Positions 1-7,032 of a stretch of DNA of 25,138 nt are shown in pieces. How positions within the stretch are numbered: position 1 is the stretch's first letter; every line of letters begins with the position of its first letter. Origin of the DNA: an uncultured Bacilli bacterium. Lineage in GTDB: Bacteria > Bacillota_I > Bacilli_A > RF39 > UBA660. The translations under genes were made by a program, and so were the position numbers. A model generated the notes under the pieces. It made no database searches. It saw only the letters and a list, made by a program, of their open reading frames with translations, and was not told where the DNA came from. Where the stretch lies: contig CANRCI010000011.1 in NCBI GenBank assembly GCA_947629075.1, positions 1 to 25,138 of the forward strand, written 5' to 3'.

Positions 1-200
1 GAGTAAACAATGGTGAAACTTTGTTATATGGTCCGGAGATAAAATTTTTCTCCAATGAAATAACAACTAATGACAAATTCAAATTAGAAGACTACGATAT
101 CTACTTTATCGGTGATGGTGCTGGTAAAGCTGGAAATATTGTAACTGCTGCTGCCACTGGATTAATCGCAGCTCGTGATATTTTAGATAATATAAAATAA
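1..200 (+). CDS. C-terminal fragment of an FAD-dependent dehydrogenase-like protein (COG2509 type)
   Basis: The open frame enters from the left edge (first whole codon at 3) and ends with TAA at 198-200, so only the last 65 residues are visible. Near the end it reads YFIGDGAGKAGNIVTAAATG followed by LIAARDIL. This resembles the C-terminal FAD/NAD(P)-binding signature of the uncharacterised FAD-dependent dehydrogenases of COG2509, where a GDGAG motif is followed by a small-residue helix and AAR. In that family the closing GD motif contacts the flavin. The substrate is unknown. The gene converges on metK and shares a hairpin terminator with it. Family assignment rests on this short tail only, so another flavoprotein of the same fold is possible. 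Confidence 0.7.
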   Translation, partial: VNNGETLLYGPEIKFFSNEITTNDKFKLEDYDIYFIGDGAGKAGNIVTAAATGLIAARDILDNIK

Positions 201-226
201 AAAATGTTTTTTAAAAACATTTTTTT
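201..226. terminator. Bidirectional terminator between the FAD gene and metK
   Basis: AAAATGTTT at 201-209 pairs with AAACATTTT at 215-223, and a T run follows to 226 on the plus strand. On the minus strand the A-rich flank gives a T-rich tail. The hairpin lies between two convergent stop codons, so it probably serves both genes. It is AT-rich and therefore a weak stem. Confidence 0.65.
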
Positions 227-234
227 ATTATCAA

Positions 235-1257
235 TTAATCAGTAAAGTGCCCAAAACGAGCTAATTCTTCATAATTAGTGTATTTTAAATTTAGATCTCT
301 AATGATATTTTGAACCTTACATTCTTCATACCAACTATCTGGTACTGTCATACTTCCCAGATTAGTTTCAACGTCGATAGCTAGTGGTTCTTCAAGTCCG
401 ATTGCATAAGATATTTGAACTAGACACCAAGAATATTTATTATCGGATTTAACTACTCTTTTAGCAAGTTCACGAGCTTTATAAGCACCACTTCGATCAA
501 CTTTAGTTGGATCTTTTCCCGAAAAAGCACCGCCACCTACTGGAGCAAAGGATTGATAGGTATCGACAACTATTTTTCTTCCGGTAAGTCCTGCATCACC
601 AGTAAAGCCACCAATTTCAAAACGTCCAGTCGGATTTATTAAGAACTGTTTAATCGGAACACGATATTTAAGACAAATCTTCTCACATATTTTTTTAATA
701 ATCATGTCGGTCTCTTCTCTTTGTTCTTCAGTATTTTGATAACACACTGTAAAAGTTTTAATTTCTTTTAACTCATTACCATCATATATCCCCGTTATTT
801 GGGCTTTACCATCAGATTTAAAACGTGTATCGCGAAGCCTTAAATCGTCGTATTCCCTACTCAATTCTTGAAGTATTACCATGGCGCGTGGCAAAAAGTT
901 TTCAGTATCATTACAAGCATAACCGAACATCATACCATTATCGCCAGCACCACCTACTTCTTCATTTGTTCCCAGTGCGATATCAGCACTTTGAACTCCT
1001 AGGTTGTTAACGATTTCATAATCATAAGCATAACCCACTTCACTTAAAACTCTTTTCACAACTCCTTCGACATCGACATGACCATGACTACTAATTTCAC
1101 CGGTAATAAAAATTTTACCCTTTCCGCCCATTACCTCAACCGCACAACGACTATTTCTATCCTGCTCTAAATAGGCATCCACTAAAGCATCACTAATTTG
1201 ATCACACACTTTATCGGGATGTCCCCTAAAAACTATTTCATTACTATATAACTTCAT
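235..1257 (-). CDS. metK: S-adenosylmethionine synthetase (methionine adenosyltransferase)
   Basis: MetK makes SAM from methionine and ATP in the cytosol. Clear family motifs in order are GHPDKVCDQISDA at the N-terminus, GAGDNGMMFGYA, DGKAQIT, NPTGRFEIGG, GDAGLTGRKIVVDTY and GGGAFSGKDPTKVDRS. The chosen start is the ATG at 1257, preceded by AGGAGG at good spacing; the frame stays open upstream but into the terminator of the leader. The protein is about 340 residues, whereas most bacterial MetK proteins are about 380-400. It stops at the FGHF motif and lacks the usual C-terminal tail, and the segment between the N-terminal motifs is also shorter. All visible substrate-binding motifs remain, so it should be active. 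It is controlled by the SAM riboswitch directly upstream. Confidence 0.96.
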   Translation of the reverse strand: MKLYSNEIVFRGHPDKVCDQISDALVDAYLEQDRNSRCAVEVMGGKGKIFITGEISSHGHVDVEGVVKRVLSEVGYAYDYEIVNNLGVQSADIALGTNEEVGGAGDNGMMFGYACNDTENFLPRAMVILQELSREYDDLRLRDTRFKSDGKAQITGIYDGNELKEIKTFTVCYQNTEEQREETDMIIKKICEKICLKYRVPIKQFLINPTGRFEIGGFTGDAGLTGRKIVVDTYQSFAPVGGGAFSGKDPTKVDRSGAYKARELAKRVVKSDNKYSWCLVQISYAIGLEEPLAIDVETNLGSMTVPDSWYEECKVQNIIRDLNLKYTNYEELARFGHFTD

Positions 1258-1275
1258 AAATATCCTCCTACTATT

Positions 1276-1307
1276 AAAAAAAGTGCTCAAGATAACCTTG
1301 AACACTT
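1276..1307 (-). terminator. Riboswitch-controlled attenuator of metK
   Basis: On the minus strand AAGTGTTCAAG pairs with CTTGAGCACTT (one G-U) around a 5-base loop, followed by a run of seven T. It lies between the SAM aptamer and the metK ribosome binding site. A competing antiterminator is visible: GAGATAAC (1312-1319) pairs with GTTATCTT (1289-1296), using both the 3' strand of aptamer helix P1 and part of the terminator stem. This is the classic S-box OFF switch: SAM binding frees the terminator. Confidence 0.92.
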
Positions 1308-1315
1308 TAAAGTTA

Positions 1316-1398
1316 TCTCATCGTTCTAGCTTTACCACCTAATTTAATAGGTTGGTGTGACTTCACTGGGCTAGTCCCTCCATCACTCTTTATAAGAT
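1316..1398 (-). promoter_or_regulatory. SAM-I (S-box) riboswitch aptamer, apparently lacking helix P4
   Basis: Minus-strand RNA shows the S-box core: P1 strand UCUUAU, AAGAG, the kink-turn and P2 segment GUGAUGGAGGGAC, then UAGCCC, GUGAAG, CCAACC, P3 ACCUA/UAGGU, and the closing GAUGAGA that pairs back to P1. The P2 loop CUAGC (1370-1374) is perfectly complementary to GCUAG (1326-1330), matching the known P2-loop to J3/4 pseudoknot. Only about eight bases separate this point from the closing P1 strand, so the usual P4 hairpin is absent or vestigial. It regulates metK by SAM feedback. Confidence 0.93.
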
Positions 1399-1407
1399 TA
1401 TAAATTA

Positions 1408-1436
1408 ATTATATAATTTCTTTTAATTAAATTCAA
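1408..1436 (-). promoter_or_regulatory. Sigma-A promoter of metK
   Basis: On the minus strand TTGAAT (1431-1436) and a perfect TATAAT (1408-1413) are separated by 17 bases. Transcription would start near 1401, just before the riboswitch. Confidence 0.85.
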
Positions 1437-1443
1437 TAACAAA

Positions 1444-1968
1444 TTATTCTTTTGTTCCAAAACGATTAAATGGATATATCGTAAAAAAGGCTTTACCTTC
1501 GATATTATTTTGGTCCACTAAACCAAAAATTCTACTGTCAAGCGAATCTTCACGATTGTCACCCATAACAAAATATTTTCCCTTTGGAATCTTTACTACA
1601 TTAGCAGTTCCTAAAAGTGTAAAATCGTCAGTAATAAGTCCATCCATCAAATAATCTTCTTCATATTTCTTATCATTTATATAAAGCGTATTATCTTTGA
1701 CGTATAAATTATCACCAGGAAGACCAATTACACGTTTAATTATTTTAGTTTTTTCATGACGAGCGACAATGATATCACCACGTTTGATATCCGAAAACTT
1801 AACACTCACTTTTTCAAGTAACATGATATCTTTGTTGTGTAAAGTAGGATACATCGAATTACCACTAACCTGTACTGGCATGATAATAAATGCTTTTACT
1901 AAAATTACTAATACCACAACAATGATATAAGGAAGTAATTCTTTAAATAGCTTTTTTACTTCTTTCAT
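1444..1968 (-). CDS. lepB: Signal peptidase I
   Basis: Type I signal peptidase, which removes signal peptides from exported proteins at the outer face of the membrane. The 174-residue protein has a single N-terminal membrane anchor (about residues 12-32). The catalytic serine is in GNSMYPTL (Ser38), the catalytic lysine is in KRVIGLPGD (Lys78), and the C-terminal family box is MGDNREDSLDSR. Length matches the short Gram-positive SipS type with one membrane segment. The start follows AGGGGTGATAAG. It lies 35 bases after rplS, behind that gene's terminator, with no clear promoter of its own, so expression may depend on read-through. Confidence 0.95.
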   Translation of the reverse strand: MKEVKKLFKELLPYIIVVVLVILVKAFIIMPVQVSGNSMYPTLHNKDIMLLEKVSVKFSDIKRGDIIVARHEKTKIIKRVIGLPGDNLYVKDNTLYINDKKYEEDYLMDGLITDDFTLLGTANVVKIPKGKYFVMGDNREDSLDSRIFGLVDQNNIEGKAFFTIYPFNRFGTKE

Positions 1969-1983
1969 CTTATCACCCCTAAC

Positions 1984-2005
1984 AAAAAAAGACCAATGGT
2001 CTTTT
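1984..2005 (-). terminator. Terminator after rplS
   Basis: AAAAGACC pairs with GGTCTTTT around an ATT loop on the minus strand and runs into seven T. The stem begins at the rplS stop codon and ends before the lepB ribosome binding site. Confidence 0.8.
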
Positions 2006-2348
2006 ATTTTTGTCCTCTTTCTGGAATTCTGTACTGACCAACTTTATCCTTTAAGAAATTAAGTTTAGCTCTTCTTACTTTACCAGTCTTAACAACTTCA
2101 ATTGAATCGATAACTGGTGAATGTAATGGGAATATTCTATCTACTCCAACTCCATAAGATACTTTTCTAACGGTGAAAGTTTCGTTTATTCCGCCACCTT
2201 TACGAGCAGTAACGACACCTTCAAAGTATTGTACCCTCTTATTCTTACCTTCGTTGATATTAACACCAACTCTTACTGTATATCCAACTCTAAACTCTGG
2301 GATATCAGTACGCATTTGTTTCTTTGTAATCTTATTTAACAAATCCAT
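2004..2348 (-). CDS. rplS: 50S ribosomal protein L19
   Basis: L19 sits at the interface of the two ribosomal subunits. The 114-residue product carries the family signature through FRVGYTVRV, VQYFEGVVTARKGGGINETF, TVRKVSYGVGVDRIFPLHSP and a basic C-terminus with KVRRAKLNFLKD. Length is standard. The start follows AAGGAG. In Bacillus rplS directly follows trmD; here three extra genes, a terminator and two promoters separate them, so rplS is its own transcription unit with a structured leader. Confidence 0.98.
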   Translation of the reverse strand: MDLLNKITKKQMRTDIPEFRVGYTVRVGVNINEGKNKRVQYFEGVVTARKGGGINETFTVRKVSYGVGVDRIFPLHSPVIDSIEVVKTGKVRRAKLNFLKDKVGQYRIPERGQK

Positions 2349-2361
2349 AATCTTTCTCCTT

Positions 2362-2415
2362 CTCTAGTATATGTTTTTTTGGCAATCATAACTACTACTA
2401 GAGTCAGCGGATTGC
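2362..2415 (-). promoter_or_regulatory. Pseudoknot leader of rplS (L19 leader-like)
   Basis: In the minus-strand leader GCAATC (2410-2415) pairs with GATTGC (2382-2387), and CTCTAGTA (2396-2403) pairs perfectly with TACTAGAG (2362-2369). The two helices interleave, forming an H-type pseudoknot with an A-rich loop between. The last strand abuts the AGGAG ribosome binding site of rplS, so the fold could block translation. Autoregulatory L19 leaders are known in Firmicutes; whether this one fits that covariance model is untested. Confidence 0.7.
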
Positions 2416-2426
2416 TAACAGTGATA

Positions 2427-2455
2427 ATTATAACACAAACGAAGATCTATTACAA
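2427..2455 (-). promoter_or_regulatory. Sigma-A promoter of rplS
   Basis: TTGTAA (2450-2455) and TATAAT (2427-2432) on the minus strand, 17 bases apart, lie just past the end of the upstream gene and before the pseudoknot leader. Confidence 0.82.
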
Positions 2456-2460
2456 GTATT

Positions 2461-4101
2461 TTATTTACTTTTTAAAACTCGCTTTAAAACTTTTCGCTTT
2501 TTTCTTCGGTTGATGTCAAAGCGTTTGTCATAAGCTGGTGATGACGTTTTTATCTCTTCATCTTTTCCATTATTCTCATAATGGGCCTTATCTGAAAAAG
2601 CTTCTTGTTCATAAAACTTATTCATATCTAAAATATTTAAAATATCACTTCGTAAATCATTATCAAATAGATAATATCCATCTTTATTTCTAATTTCAAT
2701 TACGGCTTTTAATAATTTATCCAAAGTAATCTTTTTAACTTCCAAATTGGCAACACTAGAGCGGTAGTAATCAGCTTTAGTAATAAGATCTTGCACATCT
2801 CTATAAAATTTTAAACGTTTAATTCCTAGGCCATCAAAAAATTTTTCAACCGGAATTAGATTGTCTTCAATAAACGTATTATTTATCAAAAGACTTTTAA
2901 GCTTGTCCAGTTCTTTTTCATCATTAGAACTAAGACATATATAGTTAAACAAATGAATGGAATCACTCTGTTTCAAATATAAATTATTGCTAAGGGGTAA
3001 CATAAAGAATGTATAACCATTGAGTAATTTCTCATTTAAACTATCGTCATCACGAGATTTCCAAGAATCAAAAGTCGGATCACAACTAAATATTCCCTTT
3101 ATATCATACTTTTCATCCTCGAGATAAACGACATTGCGTTGATGTCCACTTTCATAATTATAACTAATTTTACAAAGGGCATTATTTATTCCAAAAGCAT
3201 CTAACAAAAGTCCAAAAATAGTAGAAAAGCCGGTACACACTACATCTTTTCCCAAAATGTTATCAGCCACGTTAAACAACAACAAATCAATATCTGTATA
3301 ACGATAGCTTTTAGCAATGTCATAACAATAAACTACCTTTTCAAATGGCGATAGATCAAGTTCTTGACCACGTTTGACGTAAAAGTCAAAAACTTCACGA
3401 GCTTTAATCAAAGTATCGATATCAATTAATAGATAATCATTCCCCTCTTTAGAAGCAACTAATAATTTGATATTAGGTATAGGTTTATCATCCTTATAAT
3501 TAGGTCGCAAACGCTTCATTACTGTCTTTTCTTTTATCTTTTGCAAGACATCCATATCCGTCATAAAATTAATGTGAAAAACGACACTCTGCGTCTCTTC
3601 ATTAACCCTATCCAATATTTCAAGCATATTATCTCTATTCAAATGATAAAAGATGTGGTTATCAAAATCTAAATTTCTCTCGGTTATTAATTTAATATCG
3701 CAATCACAAATGTAACGCGAACTACTTTTCAAAGTACTAAATGGATGAATCAACAAATTTTCTCGACTCATTAGTTCTTTATCAAAAACATCATCAGCCT
3801 CGATAAAGTGAGCATCACTCACCAAGTTATATTCTTCTTTATCCAAATAATAAATACCATTTCTAAAAATTAAATTACTCACTCTAGAAAAATCGACTAA
3901 CTCCGTAAAATCCTTAGACAAATATTCGAAGGGGTAACCTAAAATATCACCAGAGTCAAACTCAGAAAGAAATAGTTTTACAGCAGCAATTACTTCTCTA
4001 TCAAACACCTTATCTTTATTTATATATATAAGGATCTTGTCATTTTCATTTATAACTTTAATCTTATCTATTTCATCAGTAAGTTTTATCTCTAGCTTCA
4101 T
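2461..4101 (-). CDS. Transglutaminase-like domain protein, function unknown
   Basis: The 546-residue protein has no signal peptide or membrane segment, so it is probably cytoplasmic. A transglutaminase-like (papain-fold) core is suggested by VVCTGFSTIFGLLLDAFGI with candidate nucleophile Cys289, then SGHQRNVVYL with His320, and FSCDPTFDSW with Asp341: the order and spacing of a Cys-His-Asp triad. The N-terminal ~230 residues are mixed helix and strand with no family I recognise. The tail is strongly basic (RRKKRKVLKRVLKSK). The start at 4101 is favoured by GTGGAG at proper spacing over an in-frame ATG eight codons upstream. It is probably monocistronic. Bacterial members of this fold act as proteases or amidases, and some are inactive; the role here is unknown. 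Confidence 0.65.
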   Translation of the reverse strand: MKLEIKLTDEIDKIKVINENDKILIYINKDKVFDREVIAAVKLFLSEFDSGDILGYPFEYLSKDFTELVDFSRVSNLIFRNGIYYLDKEEYNLVSDAHFIEADDVFDKELMSRENLLIHPFSTLKSSSRYICDCDIKLITERNLDFDNHIFYHLNRDNMLEILDRVNEETQSVVFHINFMTDMDVLQKIKEKTVMKRLRPNYKDDKPIPNIKLLVASKEGNDYLLIDIDTLIKAREVFDFYVKRGQELDLSPFEKVVYCYDIAKSYRYTDIDLLLFNVADNILGKDVVCTGFSTIFGLLLDAFGINNALCKISYNYESGHQRNVVYLEDEKYDIKGIFSCDPTFDSWKSRDDDSLNEKLLNGYTFFMLPLSNNLYLKQSDSIHLFNYICLSSNDEKELDKLKSLLINNTFIEDNLIPVEKFFDGLGIKRLKFYRDVQDLITKADYYRSSVANLEVKKITLDKLLKAVIEIRNKDGYYLFDNDLRSDILNILDMNKFYEQEAFSDKAHYENNGKDEEIKTSSPAYDKRFDINRRKKRKVLKRVLKSK

Positions 4102-4130
4102 AATACCACTCCACAAAAATAACATCTTCT

Positions 4131-4139
4131 ATTCTATCA
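4131..4139 (-). promoter_or_regulatory. Extended -10 promoter of the transglutaminase-like gene
   Basis: On the minus strand TGATAGAAT (extended -10, TGnTAGAAT) lies about 30 bases before the start codon, between the preceding terminator and the gene. The -35 (TTTATT at 17 bases) is weak. Confidence 0.5.
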
Positions 4140-4159
4140 TTAAAATAAATATGAATAAA

Positions 4160-4186
4160 GAAAAAGATTTAGTTTTCTAAATCTTT
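4160..4186 (-). terminator. Terminator ending the lemA-to-trmD operon
   Basis: AAAGATTTAG pairs with CTAAATCTTT around a four-base loop, a perfect ten-pair stem followed by a T-rich tail on the minus strand. It begins at the stop codon of the last gene of the operon. Confidence 0.85.
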
Positions 4187-4637
4187 ATTTATTAATTACA
4201 TATTTTAGATAATAAGCATCAGTTAAATCTTGATCGGTATTACTGATAACTGTCTTAGTCTCATTTGCTTCTAAAGTAGAAGCGACATATCCGAGTAAAG
4301 TGACTATCTCTTTATCGTTCTTATCGTATAGAACAATATTAAAAGTCTTAAGTTCACGACTAACATTTTGTAAATTAGTAACATCGGTTTTAAATACTGA
4401 AGTACCGTTTTCCATCACTAGAGATGTGTTGGAAAACTTATAATTATCGATCACTTGCTCTTTAACAATATTTTCATTTGTATTAGCATGAGCTTTTTCT
4501 TGTGTCTCTTTATCATTTTTACTAATCTTATCATCACGTGAGTTATTTAGCGCAAAATAACCCAAAGTAAACAAAACAACCATCAGTATTACTGCACCAA
4601 GTATCTTTAACCAATTTTCTTTTAAAACGTCTTTCAT
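4185..4637 (-). CDS. Membrane-anchored extracellular protein with FxLYD-like domain
   Basis: The 150-residue protein has one membrane segment at about residues 11-31 with no lipobox cysteine, then a charged Asn/Lys-rich linker, then a small globular domain of about 90 residues. That domain carries TFNIVLYDKNDKEIVTLLG, which fits the FxLYD pattern of an immunoglobulin-like beta-sandwich found in many Gram-positive surface proteins. It is likely displayed outside the cell. It is the last gene of the operon, 15 bases after its neighbour, with an AGAGGG ribosome binding site. The ligand and role are unknown. Confidence 0.6.
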   Translation of the reverse strand: MKDVLKENWLKILGAVILMVVLFTLGYFALNNSRDDKISKNDKETQEKAHANTNENIVKEQVIDNYKFSNTSLVMENGTSVFKTDVTNLQNVSRELKTFNIVLYDKNDKEIVTLLGYVASTLEANETKTVISNTDQDLTDAYYLKYVINK

Positions 4638-4652
4638 TTTCCCTCTTTCTTC

Positions 4653-5108
4653 TTATCTACTCTTACCAGTTGTATACTCATCATCTTTAAAGTTAATCAA
4701 ATATTCCAAACGAAGTTTCAACTCATCTTCTAGTATCGCCAATTTGTTCTCTAACAGCTCAACTTTTTCATCATTCAGGTGTTTACGATACTTATTGATA
4801 ATCTCTCTTCGAAAACGTTCGCACTCGTCTAACGCATGACGAAGCCCTTCACCACTAGAATCATCTTCATCGATAACTACAGTAAGGAGATTGATCAAGT
4901 AATCAAAACGGCGTTTAGCTTTTTTATCGACCATTTTTTCGATTAGAGTTGGACTTATCAAAATCATACGATTGACATTGATCGCGTCTTGAAAACTAAC
5001 CTTATTTTTAGGAGTTATCTCACAACCATCAATTTTGTCGTAATCCATGTAGGTTATCATTTTTTCATCTTTAGTCTTAACTACTAAAAACCTATGTGTA
5101 TAAGCCAT
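4653..5108 (-). CDS. Conserved-looking hypothetical protein downstream of trmD
   Basis: I do not recognise this 151-residue protein. It has no signal peptide or membrane segment. The first 50 residues look like a small beta-rich module with an alternating hydrophobic pattern (THRFLVVKTKDEKMITYMDY). The rest is predicted helical and highly charged, with a coiled-coil-like stretch from about residue 95 (EKVELLENKLAILEDELKLR). The start at 5108 is chosen because GAGAGAGG lies nine bases upstream; an in-frame ATG three codons earlier sits directly against that site. It is 16 bases after trmD in the same operon. It does not resemble YlqD, the unrelated protein found in the Bacillus rimM-trmD neighbourhood. 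Confidence 0.75.
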   Translation of the reverse strand: MAYTHRFLVVKTKDEKMITYMDYDKIDGCEITPKNKVSFQDAINVNRMILISPTLIEKMVDKKAKRRFDYLINLLTVVIDEDDSSGEGLRHALDECERFRREIINKYRKHLNDEKVELLENKLAILEDELKLRLEYLINFKDDEYTTGKSR

Positions 5109-5124
5109 AAACCTCATCCTCTCT

Positions 5125-5787
5125 CTAATCTAATAAATCAGGTCTTCTCTCTTTTGTTCTCTTAAGAGCTTCACTCTTGCGGTATTCTTCTATCTTTTTA
5201 TGATCCCCACTGAGTAATACATCAGGTACTTTCATTCCCTTATATTCGCGGGGTTTAGTATATGTCGGGTAATCTAGGAGATGATTGTTAAAAGAATCGT
5301 TGAGATGCGAAGATCTATCGATTACTCCATCTAAAAGTCTGATTATCGCATCACTAATTACCATGCTCGGTAACTCCCCACCTGTTAAGACGAAGTCCCC
5401 GATGGATATTTCCATATCGACCAAGTTCCTAATGCGTTCATCAAAACCTTCGTAATGCCCACAAATAAGAATGATGTGTTCAAGTTTTGCCATGTCGTAA
5501 GCCATTTCTTGTTTGAACGGTACTCCATCAGGTGTAAGGAGAATAACTTTAGTATTATCTTTCTTTAAATCGTTAATCGCGTCATCCAAAGGTTGAACCA
5601 TAAGAACCATGCCACTCCCACCACCATAAGGTGTATCGTCAACCTTATTGTGAGGATCCAGAGTATATTTTCGAAAATCATGAATTCTAACGTCAACTAT
5701 TTTTTTATCGATTGCTCTTTTAATAATCGACTCATTAAGAAAGCCATCAAACATTCCTGGAAAAAGAGTAAGTATATCTATTCTCAT
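5125..5787 (-). CDS. trmD: tRNA (guanine-37-N1)-methyltransferase TrmD
   Basis: TrmD methylates G37 next to the anticodon using SAM and prevents +1 frameshifting. The 220-residue protein shows the trefoil-knot SPOUT signatures: MRIDILTLFPGMFDGF at the start, DDTPYGGGSGMV, LICGHYEGFDERI and SIGDFVLTGGELPSM in the knot, then the C-terminal helical region ending KRTKERRPDLL. Its ATG overlaps the rimM stop codon as ATGA, giving translational coupling. The rimM-trmD pair is a widely conserved core unit. Confidence 0.98.
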   Translation of the reverse strand: MRIDILTLFPGMFDGFLNESIIKRAIDKKIVDVRIHDFRKYTLDPHNKVDDTPYGGGSGMVLMVQPLDDAINDLKKDNTKVILLTPDGVPFKQEMAYDMAKLEHIILICGHYEGFDERIRNLVDMEISIGDFVLTGGELPSMVISDAIIRLLDGVIDRSSHLNDSFNNHLLDYPTYTKPREYKGMKVPDVLLSGDHKKIEEYRKSEALKRTKERRPDLLD

Positions 5788-6281
5788 TCAATCATTCCCT
5801 CAATTAATTTTAATTCTATTTTCTTAGAAAGTAAATCGACATTTTCAATAAAGTCTTTATTATAAGGAATTAAAAGTTCACCATCATCACCCTGAATAAC
5901 AAATATCTTGTTATCACCACCACTATCAGTGATACTACTTACAACTCCTAAGTGTTTATCTTGACCAAAAACATCTAAGCCGATCAAATCGCTCTCCAAG
6001 TATTCATCTTCACTGAGTCCCAATGTCTTTCTAGCGATATAGACATCTTTCTGTAAATATTTTAATACTTGATTAATATTATTATAACCCAAAAGCGTAA
6101 TCATTTCAAACTGCTTGTGATGACGATAACTGGCAATTTTCTCTTTGATATGTTCTTCACCAATATATATTTCATTGCCCACTTTAAAGACATCACTTAT
6201 GCGTTCAAACTTACTAATAATTCTAAGTTCCCCTTTTATTCCATGAGTATTAACTATTTTCCCAACATATACTAATTCCAT
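5784..6281 (-). CDS. rimM: 16S rRNA processing/ribosome maturation factor RimM
   Basis: RimM binds S19 and helps assemble the 30S head domain. The 165-residue product has the N-terminal barrel with VGKIVNTHGIKGELRI and the C-terminal PRC-like barrel with SDLIGLDVFG, LGVVSSITDSGGDNKIFVI and ELLIPYNKDFIENVDL. The start is ATG 6281, seven bases after AGGTAGG; a TTG two codons upstream lies too close to that site. The ribosome binding site overlaps the stop codon of the preceding methylase gene. It ends in TGA inside the trmD start, showing UGA is a real stop here. Confidence 0.97.
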   Translation of the reverse strand: MELVYVGKIVNTHGIKGELRIISKFERISDVFKVGNEIYIGEEHIKEKIASYRHHKQFEMITLLGYNNINQVLKYLQKDVYIARKTLGLSEDEYLESDLIGLDVFGQDKHLGVVSSITDSGGDNKIFVIQGDDGELLIPYNKDFIENVDLLSKKIELKLIEGMIE

Positions 6282-6289
6282 ATTCAAAC

Positions 6290-7024
6290 CTACCTATTCA
6301 ATTCATAAATGAGAATTGATGCAGCTACTCCAACATTTAAACTTTCAACTTTTTCATCCATATCGATATATAGATAAGAATCACATTCATCTAACACATC
6401 GTCATGAACTCCACTACCCTCATTACCTACTATTAAAACATATTTTTCTTTATCGCGATCAGTTAAATCTCTAACATCACGACCATATTCCACTTTAGTA
6501 CCATAAATCGGATACCCCATCTTTTTTAGATCTTTAATTACATCTATTAGAGGAGATGTAACGATATTTAAGCCAAATACCATTCCTTGTGTCGATCTGA
6601 TAACTTTAGAGTTGTACAAATCACATGTCTCTGGACTTAGTACTAAAGTATCGACACCGAATGCTAAACTACTCCTGATAATAGTTCCTAAATTACCGGG
6701 ATCTTGAACACCATCTAACATCAAAATTTTATTACCGGCAACTTCACTTTCCTCTTTCATCTTACAAAGAGCTAAAACATTAGGAGGAGATTCCAAATCA
6801 GATATCTTAGTAATTATTTCTCTCGTTACATAGACAACAGGAACATCAAAAGGAATGACTTCATCCTGCTCTAAAATTACTTCAACAACATATCCCGCTT
6901 TATAAGCCTCTAAAACGACATGTAATCCTTCCGCAATAAACATTTTAGTCTTCTTACGATATTTTCTATTTTTTAATTTAATATAATTCTTTACCTTATC
7001 ATTATCCAAACTAGTAATTACCAT
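6290..7024 (-). CDS. TrmH/SpoU-family RNA 2'-O-methyltransferase
   Basis: SPOUT-class methylase likely acting on 23S rRNA or tRNA ribose. The 244-residue protein has an N-terminal substrate-binding domain (residues 1-90, starting ITSLDNDKVKNYIKLKNRKY) and a C-terminal knot with the three SpoU motifs: DGVQDPGNLGTIIRSSLAFG, VLIVGNEGSGV and LNVGVAASILIYEL. Length and domain order fit the YsgA/RlmB-like group rather than TrmL. The start follows GGAGGAG. In Bacillus the ysgA homologue adjoins sspI; here sspI is two genes away, a remnant of the same neighbourhood. The exact target nucleotide cannot be read from sequence. Confidence 0.93.
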   Translation of the reverse strand: MVITSLDNDKVKNYIKLKNRKYRKKTKMFIAEGLHVVLEAYKAGYVVEVILEQDEVIPFDVPVVYVTREIITKISDLESPPNVLALCKMKEESEVAGNKILMLDGVQDPGNLGTIIRSSLAFGVDTLVLSPETCDLYNSKVIRSTQGMVFGLNIVTSPLIDVIKDLKKMGYPIYGTKVEYGRDVRDLTDRDKEKYVLIVGNEGSGVHDDVLDECDSYLYIDMDEKVESLNVGVAASILIYELNR

Positions 7025-7032
7025 AACTCCTC

